From NCBI GenBank assembly GCA_963625685.1, contig CAVFTR010000009.1, positions 1 through 64,000 of the forward strand: a stretch of 64,000 nucleotides of DNA, given 5' to 3'. How positions within the stretch are numbered: position 1 is the stretch's first letter; each line of letters opens with the position of its first letter. Below, piece by piece: positions 1 to 7,135 of the stretch. The notes beneath the pieces were generated by a model, which did no database searches, was not told the DNA's origin, and was given only the letters and a program-made list of their open reading frames with translations. The position numbers were made by a program, and so were the translations under genes. The stretch comes from F23-B02 sp963625685. Lineage in GTDB: Bacteria > Bacillota > Clostridia > Oscillospirales > Oscillospiraceae.

Positions 1-54
<54 letters not shown>

Positions 55-91
55 ATAAAAGGGTTTGGCGCAAGTCAGGCCCTTTGCTTTT

Positions 92-167
<76 letters not shown>

Positions 168-169
168 AT

Positions 170-201
170 GGTATTGCCGCCACATATGTGACGGCAATAC
201 C
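170..201 (+). other. inter-tRNA hairpin
   Basis: Perfect 10-bp inverted repeat, ggtattgccg and cggcaatacc, around a 12-base loop between tRNA-Asn and the next tRNA. There is no T-run, so it is more likely an RNA-processing structure than a terminator. Confidence 0.6.
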
Positions 202-208
202 GATATTA

Positions 209-285
209 GGGCCTTTAGCTCAGTTGGTTAGAGCAACCGGCTCATAACCGGTCGGTCTGGGGTTCGAGTCCCTGAAGGCCCACCA
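209..285 (+). tRNA. tRNA with CAT anticodon, probably tRNA-Ile2
   Basis: Cloverleaf with acceptor gggcctt/aaggccc, D arm, anticodon loop ctcataa (CAT), T loop and CCA at 283-285. The acceptor and D-arm sequence resembles the bacterial isoleucine tRNA whose CAT anticodon is converted to lysidine by TilS. A second CAT tRNA at 58428 has the standard elongator tRNA-Met body. The Ile2 assignment is inference from body sequence; elongator Met is the alternative. Confidence 0.85.
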
Positions 286-292
286 ATTTTAT

Positions 293-368
293 AGGGGAAT
301 AGCTCAGCTGGTAGAGCGGCGGTCTCCAAAACCGTAGGCCGAGGGTTCGAAGCCTTCTTCCCCTGCCA
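293..368 (+). tRNA. tRNA-Trp (CCA)
   Basis: Acceptor aggggaa pairs with ttcccct. The anticodon stem gcggt/accgt encloses loop ctccaaa, anticodon CCA. T arm and 3' CCA (366-368) are present. It is the last tRNA of the cluster and is followed at once by a terminator hairpin. Confidence 0.95.
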
Positions 369-375
369 CGGCGTT

Positions 376-417
376 CGCGTATCTAAGTTTTTTAAATTCT
401 TAGATACGCGATTTTTT
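376..417 (+). terminator. Rho-independent terminator of the rRNA/tRNA operon
   Basis: A 12-bp perfect stem, cgcgtatctaag and cttagatacgcg, followed by attttttg. It sits 8 bases after the tRNA-Trp CCA and closes the 5S-Asn-Ile2-Trp transcript. Confidence 0.85.
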
Positions 418-684
418 GTTGTGTGAGAACAGAAGGAAGCCAGAGCCCGGCTCAATGCCTCAGGGCGCTCTACACCGTTCGGGGGAACCGGGTCTGGCTT
501 CATCCTTAGTTTAGCATATGCTGGGGGCGGTGTCAATGCTGCCGCAACGGCGGGGCAAGCAGCGGGGCTCACACCGCCTTGTGTGCGCCTTTCGTTTCGG
601 GGACGGTACTCTTTAACGCCGATGGCTCGGCGGGCGTACAGCGCGCTGTACGAGGCGCTGCGGCAAGGGCCCGGAGCGTATAAA
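418..684. other. non-coding, structured, GC-rich intergenic region
   Basis: No convincing gene. There are three foldbacks: arms ggaagccag and ctggcttcatcc-side near 436-503; ggcggtgt and acaccgcc at 526-533 and 571-578; and an 18-bp perfect palindrome centred in 635-652 (arms cgtacagcg/cgctgtacg). It could hold a structured RNA or decayed repeats. It was compared with SRP RNA and lacks the conserved tetraloop segment. Confidence 0.4.
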
Positions 685-715
685 AATCTCCTGCAAGTCT
701 GACTTGCAGGAGATT
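685..715 (-). terminator. terminator of the SLH/repeat surface protein
   Basis: Stem ctcctgcaagt / acttgcaggag with a 3-base loop. Read on the minus strand it is followed by atttttata, 12 bases after the stop codon of the gene ending at 727. A shorter T-run exists on the plus strand. Confidence 0.8.
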
Positions 716-726
716 TTGCGCTTATA

Positions 727-3018
727 TCAGAATTCAGAGGTCAGCGCCATGTAGCGCTGGAGGATAGCGGCCATCTGGCAGCGCTGGGTCTCATCGGCGG
801 GGCCGAACTTGCCGTCGCCGTAGCCCTGTACTATGCCGAGCGTGCTTGCCCAGATGACAGCGTTGCGGGCGTAGGCTCCGACAGCCGACGCGTCCTTGAA
901 CAGGAGCGAGCCGCTGACAGAGGGGCTGCTGGAGTAGCGGTAGAGCATCGTGACGAGGTCCTGACGGCTTATTGCCTGCTCAGGCGAGAAGGTGGTAGCG
1001 CTCGTGCCCTTTACGACGCCGGTGTTGTATGCCCAGACGATAGCGTCATAGGCCCAGCTGAGGTTGCTTGCGCCGATATCGGTGAAGGGGGTCTTCGTCA
1101 TGCTCTTGACGTCGGGCGAGCCGGCCATGCGGTACAGGACGGTCGCGAACATCGCGCGGTTGGTGCTGGTGTAGGGAGCAAACTGCGTATCGGAGATGCC
1201 CTGCATGATGTCATGCTGCCATACGTACTTCACGCTGCCGTAGAACCAGTCGCTGGTCTTGACGTCGACGAAGGGGAAGGGGATCTCATATTTGCAGACC
1301 GTGCAGACCTTGTAAACGTAGGTGTGCTTGCCGGTCGCGGGGAGGACCGTGGACTCACTGAGCGTCTCGCCGCATTCGCTGCACTTGGTGCCCTCGGTGC
1401 AGCCGGCCTTGACGCAGGTCGGCTCGACGGCCTTGGTCACGACGACCGGAGTGTGAACGTGCTCGGGGACCGCATTGACGGTCAGCTTTGCCTCGTCGGT
1501 AACGTACAGGACGACGTTCTTGAGGTCGGAGACGTTGTAGATCAGGCAGGCGAAGGTCCTGCCGTTGTCGCTTGCGGTGGTCTTTTCAATGGTGTAGCTT
1601 TCTTTGGTGCTGAGGTTCGGGAGATTCCTGAGAACCTGCAGAAGCTTCGCTCCGAGCTGCAGCTTGCTGCCGGAGAGACCGGAGAGATCAATGCCGCTGA
1701 GGTCTGTCTTGCCCATGTTGCCGGGCTCGATCCACATGTATTTGTAGGTCCCGGCGGTGTTGACCTTAACGCTGAAGGTCGCGCTCTTGCCCTCGTCGAC
1801 GGTTACGTCCTTCGGGCCGGTCACGTCCAGATCGCTGCCGATAAGGCCCGCGATCGCCTTGAGGATGGAGTAAGTGTCGAGATTCTTGAACAGGCCGTTG
1901 ATATCGAAGCCGCCGTTAAGAAGCTTGTCGAGTATTTCGCCGAGCTCGCCGGAGTTGAGCTTGTCGAGAAGCTTCTGGAGCGTATCGCTGTCGCCCATGA
2001 GCTGCTTGAAGAGCTCGATGAGCTTGTCGGTGCTGAGATCGCCGAGCAGATCATTGATATCGAAATCGCCGCCCATGAGCTTATCGAGAAGCTCCTTGAG
2101 CTGACCGGCATCGAGCTTGTCAAGCAGCTCCTTGAGAGCTTCGCTGTCAAGCTTGCCGATGAGATCGTCAATGTCAAAGCCGCCGTTCATGAGCTTGTCA
2201 AGCAGTTCCTGAAGCTGCTCGGCGTCAAACTTCTCAAGCAGCTCCTTGAGAGCGTCACTGTCGAGCTTGCCGAGAAGCTCATCAATGTCGAAATTGCCGC
2301 CCATGAGCTTTTCAAGAAGGTCCTTGAGCTGCTCGGCGTCAAACTTCTCAAGCAGCTCCTTGAGAGCGTCACTGTCGAGACCGTTGAGAAGGTCGTCAAT
2401 ATCAAAGCCGCCGTCGCCGCTGCCGCCGAACAGGCCCTTGAGAGCATCGAGCAGTGTATCGGTGTCGATGCCGCCGAACAGATCGTCAAAATTGTTGTCG
2501 CCCATGAGCTTGTCGAGCAGCGCCTGAAGCGAGCCCTCGCCGATCAGGTCCTTGAGACCGTCGAGACTGCCGCCCTTGAGATATTTCTCAAGCAGCGCCT
2601 TGAGCTGATCGGTGCTAAAAAGCTTGCTGAAGTCGCTATCGGTCACGAAAAGGCCGAGAAGCGTCTTGAGCATGCCGGAATTAAAGGCGCTGTCCTCGCC
2701 GCTGCCGCCGTTAAGCAGTTCCTTGAGCTGCCCGATAAACGCAGAGGCGTCCTGCGTGCCGAGACCGTCGATGACCTGCGGGAAGTAGAGGCTGTCAAGC
2801 TTCGGGAGAAGCTCTTTGAGCTGCTCCAGGCAGTCGCTGCTTTCAAGCGCCTGTTTTATACTGTCGACCAGGTCCTGTATCTCAAGACTCTTGTCATACG
2901 TCATACCGCTGTCGATATCCTCTTTGGCCGCGGTATTGACGTCGGCAATGGCGTAGACAGGCAGCAGCGTAAACACGAGCGCCAGCACCATTACCAAGCT
3001 GATAATACGATTTTTCAT
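727..3018 (-). CDS. secreted SLH-domain surface protein with Leu/Asp-rich helical repeats
   Basis: Protein of 763 aa with a signal peptide (MKNRIISLVMVLALVF, cleavage near residues 24-27). Residues about 45-390 are Leu/Lys/Asp-rich amphipathic helices, including at least three near-identical 38-residue repeats with core DALKELLEKFDAEQL and linker GGxFDIDDLL. About 395-510 is Ig-like (tvdegksatfsv). About 515-575 is a CxxC-rich segment (TKCSECGE, YKVCTVCKYE). Three SLH motifs close the protein (FVDVKTSDWF, FTDIGASNLSW, FKDASAVGAY). SLH modules bind secondary wall polymers, so it is probably anchored on the outer wall. An aaggagg site precedes the ATG. The helical repeat part matches no family I recognise. 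Its function is unknown; adhesin or S-layer-associated spacer is inference. Confidence 0.85.
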   Translation of the reverse strand: MKNRIISLVMVLALVFTLLPVYAIADVNTAAKEDIDSGMTYDKSLEIQDLVDSIKQALESSDCLEQLKELLPKLDSLYFPQVIDGLGTQDASAFIGQLKELLNGGSGEDSAFNSGMLKTLLGLFVTDSDFSKLFSTDQLKALLEKYLKGGSLDGLKDLIGEGSLQALLDKLMGDNNFDDLFGGIDTDTLLDALKGLFGGSGDGGFDIDDLLNGLDSDALKELLEKFDAEQLKDLLEKLMGGNFDIDELLGKLDSDALKELLEKFDAEQLQELLDKLMNGGFDIDDLIGKLDSEALKELLDKLDAGQLKELLDKLMGGDFDINDLLGDLSTDKLIELFKQLMGDSDTLQKLLDKLNSGELGEILDKLLNGGFDINGLFKNLDTYSILKAIAGLIGSDLDVTGPKDVTVDEGKSATFSVKVNTAGTYKYMWIEPGNMGKTDLSGIDLSGLSGSKLQLGAKLLQVLRNLPNLSTKESYTIEKTTASDNGRTFACLIYNVSDLKNVVLYVTDEAKLTVNAVPEHVHTPVVVTKAVEPTCVKAGCTEGTKCSECGETLSESTVLPATGKHTYVYKVCTVCKYEIPFPFVDVKTSDWFYGSVKYVWQHDIMQGISDTQFAPYTSTNRAMFATVLYRMAGSPDVKSMTKTPFTDIGASNLSWAYDAIVWAYNTGVVKGTSATTFSPEQAISRQDLVTMLYRYSSSPSVSGSLLFKDASAVGAYARNAVIWASTLGIVQGYGDGKFGPADETQRCQMAAILQRYMALTSEF
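1890..2420 (-). repeat. 114-bp tandem repeats inside the SLH protein gene
   Basis: Direct repeats with a 114-bp (38-codon) period encode SDALKELLEKFDAEQL... followed by GGxFDIDDLL. Three full units and diverged flanking units are visible. The DNA conservation (cttctcaagcagctccttga recurs) suggests recent amplification. Confidence 0.8.
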
Positions 3019-3036
3019 ATTATTCCTCCTTACTCC

Positions 3037-3069
3037 GTTGACATTAAATCAAGGTGTCAATATGTCAAC
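3037..3069. promoter_or_regulatory. inverted repeat at the start of the SLH gene transcript
   Basis: Perfect 8-bp arms, gttgacat (3037-3044) and atgtcaac (3062-3069), separated by 17 bases. It lies just downstream of the promoter -10 box, where a repressor could block initiation. It resembles only weakly the palindrome found upstream of the two BspA genes. Confidence 0.45.
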
Positions 3070-3073
3070 AAAC

Positions 3074-3102
3074 ATTATACAGAATTATTACAGCGCTTGC
3101 AA
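3074..3102 (-). promoter_or_regulatory. sigma-A-type promoter of the SLH gene
   Basis: On the minus strand: -35 TTGCAA (3097-3102), 17-base spacer, -10 TATAAT (3074-3079). The predicted start near 3067 gives a leader of about 50 bases that carries the ribosome binding site. Confidence 0.65.
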
Positions 3103-3195
3103 CGCCATTCATACAAAAAGTTTAAAAACGGCAAATTGACCAGTTATCTGTGGAAAGAATTGTGCATAATTTGTGCTGCTGTTCATATTATACGA

Positions 3196-3792
3196 TCAGC
3201 CCGCTGTCGTTTCCCGACGAAACTCCGGCGGAACGTCGTAAAGCGTCTCGTGCTCGCTTATAGCGACCCTGCGCAGGTCGAAGCTGCCGCCTGTCAGACA
3301 CCAGGCGTAGGCCGCGCCGACGGCTATCCGGACGCCGAGCGCGACGATGTCCTCGGGCTTGTTTTTGTTGCGGATAAGGCCCTGACGCTGACAGTTCGCG
3401 ATGAGCGCCGCGAACCACTCGTTAAAGGAATTATACAGCTCGAAAAGCCCCACGGGCTTTTGCAGCTCAAGCGAGAGCAGCGCGCCGGTGAGCTCCGGCC
3501 CGAAGTCCGCGGCGAGGCTCAGATAGCGGTCGTACAGCGCCCAGATGCGGTCAAGGTCGTTTTTTGCGCTCAGAAGCTCATTGAGTATCGACTGCTTATC
3601 GTCCTTCAGGCTGCGCATGACATGCCTTATGATCTCGTCCTTGCCGGAAAAAATGCTGTAAAACGACGAGCGCGGCACCTTCGCCGCACGGCAGATATCG
3701 CTGACCGAAACGTCGGCGTAGCCCTCGGATTTGAAAAGCTCCAAAGCGGCTGCGACGATCGCCTCGGTGTTTTTTGAGCTTGAAGCCGACAT
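3196..3792 (-). CDS. TetR/AcrR family transcriptional regulator
   Basis: 198 aa from an ATG preceded by gagaggtg; a TTG nine codons upstream lacks a ribosome binding site. The N-terminal helix-turn-helix is typical of TetR (AALELFKSEGYADVSVSDIC, then AAKVPRSSFYSIFSGKDEI). The C-terminal ligand-binding half is family-specific and does not show the ligand. It is divergent from the flavoenzyme/SDR operon at 4001, with a 208-base shared control region containing GTAC-centred palindromes. By the usual logic of the family it would repress that operon and be released by a substrate-like small molecule. This is inference. Confidence 0.85.
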   Translation of the reverse strand: MSASSSKNTEAIVAAALELFKSEGYADVSVSDICRAAKVPRSSFYSIFSGKDEIIRHVMRSLKDDKQSILNELLSAKNDLDRIWALYDRYLSLAADFGPELTGALLSLELQKPVGLFELYNSFNEWFAALIANCQRQGLIRNKNKPEDIVALGVRIAVGAAYAWCLTGGSFDLRRVAISEHETLYDVPPEFRRETTAG

Positions 3793-3824
3793 TTGCGCAC
3801 CTCTCAAACAAGTGTCCAATCACA

Positions 3825-3832
3825 CTGTACAG
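3825..3832. promoter_or_regulatory. short GTAC palindrome in the TetR upstream region
   Basis: CTGTACAG lies 33 bases upstream of the TetR start codon and shares the GTACA core with the inverted repeat at 3960-3982. It may be an autoregulatory half of the TetR operator set. It is short, so chance occurrence is possible. Confidence 0.3.
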
Positions 3833-3930
3833 ATTAGCACAAAACGTCGTGTCTGTCAAACAAATATCTCTTTCGGTCGTCATAAAATCAGAGGCAAAAT
3901 TGGGGAAAACATAGAATCGGCGGAGCTTTC

Positions 3931-3959
3931 TTGACTTGAATTTATTATCAGAATAGAAT
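3931..3959 (+). promoter_or_regulatory. promoter of the flavoenzyme/SDR operon
   Basis: -35 TTGACT (3931-3936), 17-base spacer, -10 TAGAAT (3954-3959). The start codon is at 4001, giving a leader of about 35 bases. Confidence 0.7.
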
Positions 3960-3982
3960 GTACAAAAAAGTGAAAATTGTAC
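3960..3982. promoter_or_regulatory. candidate TetR operator
   Basis: Inverted repeat with arms GTACAA and TTGTAC separated by 11 A-rich bases, directly after the -10 box and over the predicted transcription start. Position and symmetry fit a TetR-family repressor site. Binding by the divergent regulator is inferred. Confidence 0.5.
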
Positions 3983-4000
3983 GATAAAAAGGAGAGGACG

Positions 4001-6079
4001 ATGAGCTACGAAATGCTGCTGTCACCGATGAGGATCGGCACGATGACAGTGAAAAACCGCACGGTCATGACCGCCGCGGAGTTCAGCCTCGGTCAGACCG
4101 ACGGCACGCCGACCGAGAAGCTGATGGACTATTACGAGGAGCGCGCCATAGGCGGCGTCGGCATGATAACTCCGGGCATATGCAGGGTAAACGACATGGG
4201 CGCGGCCTCGACCTTCACGCAGCTTGCCATGAGCCGCGATTACCACATCGCGCCCATGCATGAGTTTGCCGAGCGCCTGCACCGGCACGGAGCGAAGCTG
4301 TGCATCCAGCTGCACCATCCCGGCCGTCAGGGCTATTCGAGCTCTACAAACTCGCTGCCGCTGCTCATCCCGATAGTAAAGCGCTTTCCGAAGGTGCTCG
4401 ACGCGCTGTTTAAATGCACGCCGTTTCTACTCGGAATGGAGGAGAAGGGCATCATCTGGTCCGTGCAGGCGCCGTCGAAGGGAGAGCTTGCAGATCACGG
4501 CGCCACGCGCGTGCATGCAATGAGCCGCAGAGAGGTAAAAAAGCTCATAGGCGACTACATAGACGCCGCCGAGAGGTGCAAGAAGGCCGGCGTCGACGCA
4601 GTGGAGCTGCACGGCGGCCACGGCTATATGATACAGCAGTTTCTGTCTCCCAACACGAATAAGCGCAGCGACGAGTACGGCGGCAGCTTTGAAAACCGCA
4701 TGAGGTTCGTCGCCGAGATAATCGACGGCATCCGCGCCCGCTGCGGCAGGGACTATCCGCTCATCGTGCGCCTGACCGCCGACGAGATGTACGACAGGAT
4801 AGGCAAGCCCGGCAAGGGCTATGACATCGAAACGGGCAAGCGCATAGCCATGCGCCTCGAGGAGCTCGGCGTTGACGCGATAAACGTAACGAGCGCCTGC
4901 TACGATGCGTATAACTACTGGCTCGAGCCGACGAGCTTTGAGCCCGGCTGGAGAAAGCATCTTGCAAAGGAGATAAAAAGCGTCGTCGGGATCCCCGTCA
5001 TCGCCGCGAACGTCATCCGCACGCCCGAGCAGGCCGAGCGACAGCTCCAGGAGGGCTGCCAGGACTTCGTCGCCTCTGCGCGGACGTTCATCTGCGATCC
5101 GCACTGGGTCAGAAAGGCCGCCGAGGGCAGGGAAAACGAGATACGCCGCTGCATCGGCTGCCTAAACTGCATCCGCTCGTTCATGACGAACGCAAAGGTC
5201 GGCAGACAGGGCGAATGCGCGCTGAATATGTCCGTCGGCAGAGAAAGGGAGTATTTCAAGCAGCCGCGCGACGGCGAGGGCAGGAAGATCACCGTCATCG
5301 GCGCTGGCCCCGCGGGACTCACCGCCGCTCAGACGCTCGCCCGCCGCGGCTTCGACGTGACGGTATATGAAAAAAGCGAAAAGCCCGGCGGTCAGGTCAT
5401 ATCCGCCGCCGCCTGCCACTTGAAGGATAAGCTGTACTGGTGCATCGAGGATCTCATGACAAACGCGCGGCGCGACGGAGCCAAGATAGAGCTCGGCACC
5501 GAGCCGAACGCGCGGCAGATAGCAGAGGAAAAGCCATGGGCCGTCGTCGTGGCAACGGGCGGCGCTCCGCTGCGCCCGAAGTCCATTCCCGGCATCGACG
5601 GGGAAAACGTCTGCCTCGCGACGGATATCATAAACGGCGAAAGAAAGATAGAAAACAGGCGCGTCGTGGTCGTGGGCTCCGGAATAACCGGCCTTGAGGT
5701 CACGGAGTTTTTAAACGACTCCGGCTGCGAGGTGACGGTGATCGAAATGGCGCCCGAGATCGCGCCGGGTGCCTGGTTCCAGCTCGTTGACGATGAGCTT
5801 GAGCGCATAAGGCCCTACGGAACGCGCTTTATGACCTCGACGAAGCTCGTCGGCATAGAGCAGGGCAGGGTGCTCACAGAGGACGTGAAAACGGGACGGA
5901 GCGGCAGCATAGAGGCCGACGCCGTCGTTCTCTCGCTCGGCGTAAGGCCCGTGAACGGGCTCGTAAGCGAGCTCAGGGAGCTCGGCGTGAAGGCCATCGC
6001 CGTCGGCGACGCGGAAAAGAGCGGAACGATAGCCGACGCGTGCCACAGCGCGTTTGACGCGGCAATGAATATAAAGTAA
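4001..6079 (+). CDS. NADH:flavin oxidoreductase of the BaiCD/2,4-dienoyl-CoA reductase type
   Basis: 692 aa, the usual size for the family. The N-terminal Old Yellow Enzyme TIM barrel (about 1-370) binds FMN and has the signature HGGHGYMIQQFLSP...RSDEYGG. A 4Fe-4S cysteine cluster follows near 384-404 (CIGCLNCI...GEC). The C-terminal half holds FAD and NAD(P) Rossmann motifs (GAGPAGLTAAQ near 434, GSGITGLE near 558). Such enzymes reduce C=C bonds next to a carbonyl: enoates, dienoyl-CoAs, steroid enones (BaiCD, BaiH). The start is the ATG after aaaggagagg. It is followed 12 bases later by an SDR gene, and the pair suggests reductive metabolism of an enone or ketone substrate. No other bai genes are nearby, so bile-acid activity is only a possibility. 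Confidence 0.85.
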   Translation: MSYEMLLSPMRIGTMTVKNRTVMTAAEFSLGQTDGTPTEKLMDYYEERAIGGVGMITPGICRVNDMGAASTFTQLAMSRDYHIAPMHEFAERLHRHGAKLCIQLHHPGRQGYSSSTNSLPLLIPIVKRFPKVLDALFKCTPFLLGMEEKGIIWSVQAPSKGELADHGATRVHAMSRREVKKLIGDYIDAAERCKKAGVDAVELHGGHGYMIQQFLSPNTNKRSDEYGGSFENRMRFVAEIIDGIRARCGRDYPLIVRLTADEMYDRIGKPGKGYDIETGKRIAMRLEELGVDAINVTSACYDAYNYWLEPTSFEPGWRKHLAKEIKSVVGIPVIAANVIRTPEQAERQLQEGCQDFVASARTFICDPHWVRKAAEGRENEIRRCIGCLNCIRSFMTNAKVGRQGECALNMSVGREREYFKQPRDGEGRKITVIGAGPAGLTAAQTLARRGFDVTVYEKSEKPGGQVISAAACHLKDKLYWCIEDLMTNARRDGAKIELGTEPNARQIAEEKPWAVVVATGGAPLRPKSIPGIDGENVCLATDIINGERKIENRRVVVVGSGITGLEVTEFLNDSGCEVTVIEMAPEIAPGAWFQLVDDELERIRPYGTRFMTSTKLVGIEQGRVLTEDVKTGRSGSIEADAVVLSLGVRPVNGLVSELRELGVKAIAVGDAEKSGTIADACHSAFDAAMNIK

Positions 6080-6091
6080 GGAGAAGCTGAC

Positions 6092-6874
6092 ATGATAGAG
6101 AACAAAAAGATCGTACTGACCGGCGCGTCGAGCGGCATAGGCCTCGAGGTGCTCAAGCTCCTTGCCAAGGGCAAGGGCAACGTCATCCTCGCCGTATCGC
6201 GCCATGCCGAGCAGCGCCTGTTCGACTTCGGCCCGAACGTCATTGCAAAGAACATAGACTGCAGCACAAAAGAGGGGATAGATAAGCTCTTTGACTTCGC
6301 CGAGGGAGCCTTCGGCAAGATAGACATCTTCTACGCCAACGCCGGCTTTCCGTATTTTGAGGCCTACGACTACGCCGACTGGGACAGGATAAAGAAAATG
6401 TTCGACACCAACACCCTCTCGCCGATGTATACATATTCCAAATACCTGCATCACCTCAACGGCAGGGAGGGGCACCTCGCCTTCACCATCAGCGCCATCG
6501 GCCAGATGGCCATGCCCGGCTACGCTGTCTACAGCGCGTCGAAGTTCGGGCTCGAGGGCTTCCAGCAGGCCATACGCCTCGAAAAGCCGCAGAACATGAA
6601 ATTCACCTGTCTCTACCCCGTCGCGACGGACACGAACTTCTTCAAGGTCGCGGCCGACGGCAAGGAGTTTGAAAAGCCCTTCCCGGTTCAGAGCCCCGTT
6701 ACCGTTGCGAAAAAAATGGTGCGCGGCCTCGAAAAGGGCAAAAGGACCGTGTCGCCCTGTCCGCTGTTTGCCGTCAGCAAGGCGTTGATGACGGTGCTTC
6801 CCTTCGTGCGCACGATCTATTGGGAGCTTGAGCTGCAAAAGCTCAGGAGGTTTTTAAAGAAAACAAGAGGATGA
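6092..6874 (+). CDS. short-chain dehydrogenase/reductase
   Basis: 260 aa with the classical SDR layout: cofactor motif TGASSGIG at residues 8-15, NAG motif (YANAG), catalytic Ser in ISAIG and the YSASK Tyr/Lys pair. The C-terminal about 35 residues are basic and hydrophobic (LPFVRTIYWELELQKLRRFL), which could touch the membrane. It acts on an unknown alcohol/ketone with NAD(P)H. It shares a transcript with the flavoenzyme upstream (12-base gap, aaggagaagc site) and ends at a strong terminator. The pairing of an enoate reductase with an SDR fits stepwise reduction of one enone-ketone substrate (inference). Confidence 0.85.
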   Translation: MIENKKIVLTGASSGIGLEVLKLLAKGKGNVILAVSRHAEQRLFDFGPNVIAKNIDCSTKEGIDKLFDFAEGAFGKIDIFYANAGFPYFEAYDYADWDRIKKMFDTNTLSPMYTYSKYLHHLNGREGHLAFTISAIGQMAMPGYAVYSASKFGLEGFQQAIRLEKPQNMKFTCLYPVATDTNFFKVAADGKEFEKPFPVQSPVTVAKKMVRGLEKGKRTVSPCPLFAVSKALMTVLPFVRTIYWELELQKLRRFLKKTRG

Positions 6875-6880
6875 AAAATT

Positions 6881-6909
6881 AGCTCCCGTCCGAGGACGGG
6901 AGCTTTTTT
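6881..6909 (+). terminator. terminator of the flavoenzyme/SDR operon
   Basis: 11-bp stem agctcccgtcc / ggacgggagct with a 2-base loop followed by a T-run. It starts 7 bases after the SDR stop codon. Confidence 0.9.
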
Positions 6910-6921
6910 GCGCAGACGCGA

Positions 6922-6947
6922 CTGTCAAAAGGTGTACTTTATGACAG
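6922..6947. promoter_or_regulatory. distal copy of the BspA-gene palindrome
   Basis: 26-bp imperfect palindrome with left arm CTGTCAAAAGGTG and right arm TACTTTATGACAG, 189 bases upstream of the BspA/SLH start codon. It matches the perfect 26-bp palindrome at 33187-33212 in sequence, and in role as the distal of two sites. Confidence 0.65.
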
Positions 6948-7079
6948 CTGCACTTGTATGTGAAAATGATACTCGAAAACAGGCAAAAACACAAGACTTT
7001 ACCGTATTTTCGTTTGTATTGGCAAACACATGCCGCTTGATTTGTTCGTTTTGCCGAAACAAGCTGTCAAAAAGCTTGA

Positions 7080-7105
7080 CTGTCAAAAGGTACACTATTT
7101 GACAG
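7080..7105. promoter_or_regulatory. proximal copy of the BspA-gene palindrome
   Basis: Left arm CTGTCAAAAGGTA, right arm CACTATTTGACAG, ending 30 bases before the start codon at 7136. The 5' context cttga is shared with the proximal site at 33345. An extra half-site CTGTCAAAAA lies just upstream at 7064. Confidence 0.65.
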
Positions 7106-7135
7106 GGCACAAAATGAAAAAACGGGAGGAAAACA

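Noticed and set aside
425..510. Possible SRP RNA from the gaaggaagc string
   Set aside because: The conserved tetraloop context and symmetric loop of helix 8 are missing, and the fold is a plain hairpin.
1213..3777. Very long open frame (about 850 codons) opposite the SLH/repeat protein
   Set aside because: It is a mirror of the repetitive GC-rich gene on the minus strand: no ribosome binding site, no domain, runs through the terminator and promoter of real genes.
4001..6874. Bile-acid-inducible (bai) operon
   Set aside because: Only a BaiCD-like enzyme and a generic SDR are present; no baiB, baiE, baiF, baiG or baiI homologues are nearby.
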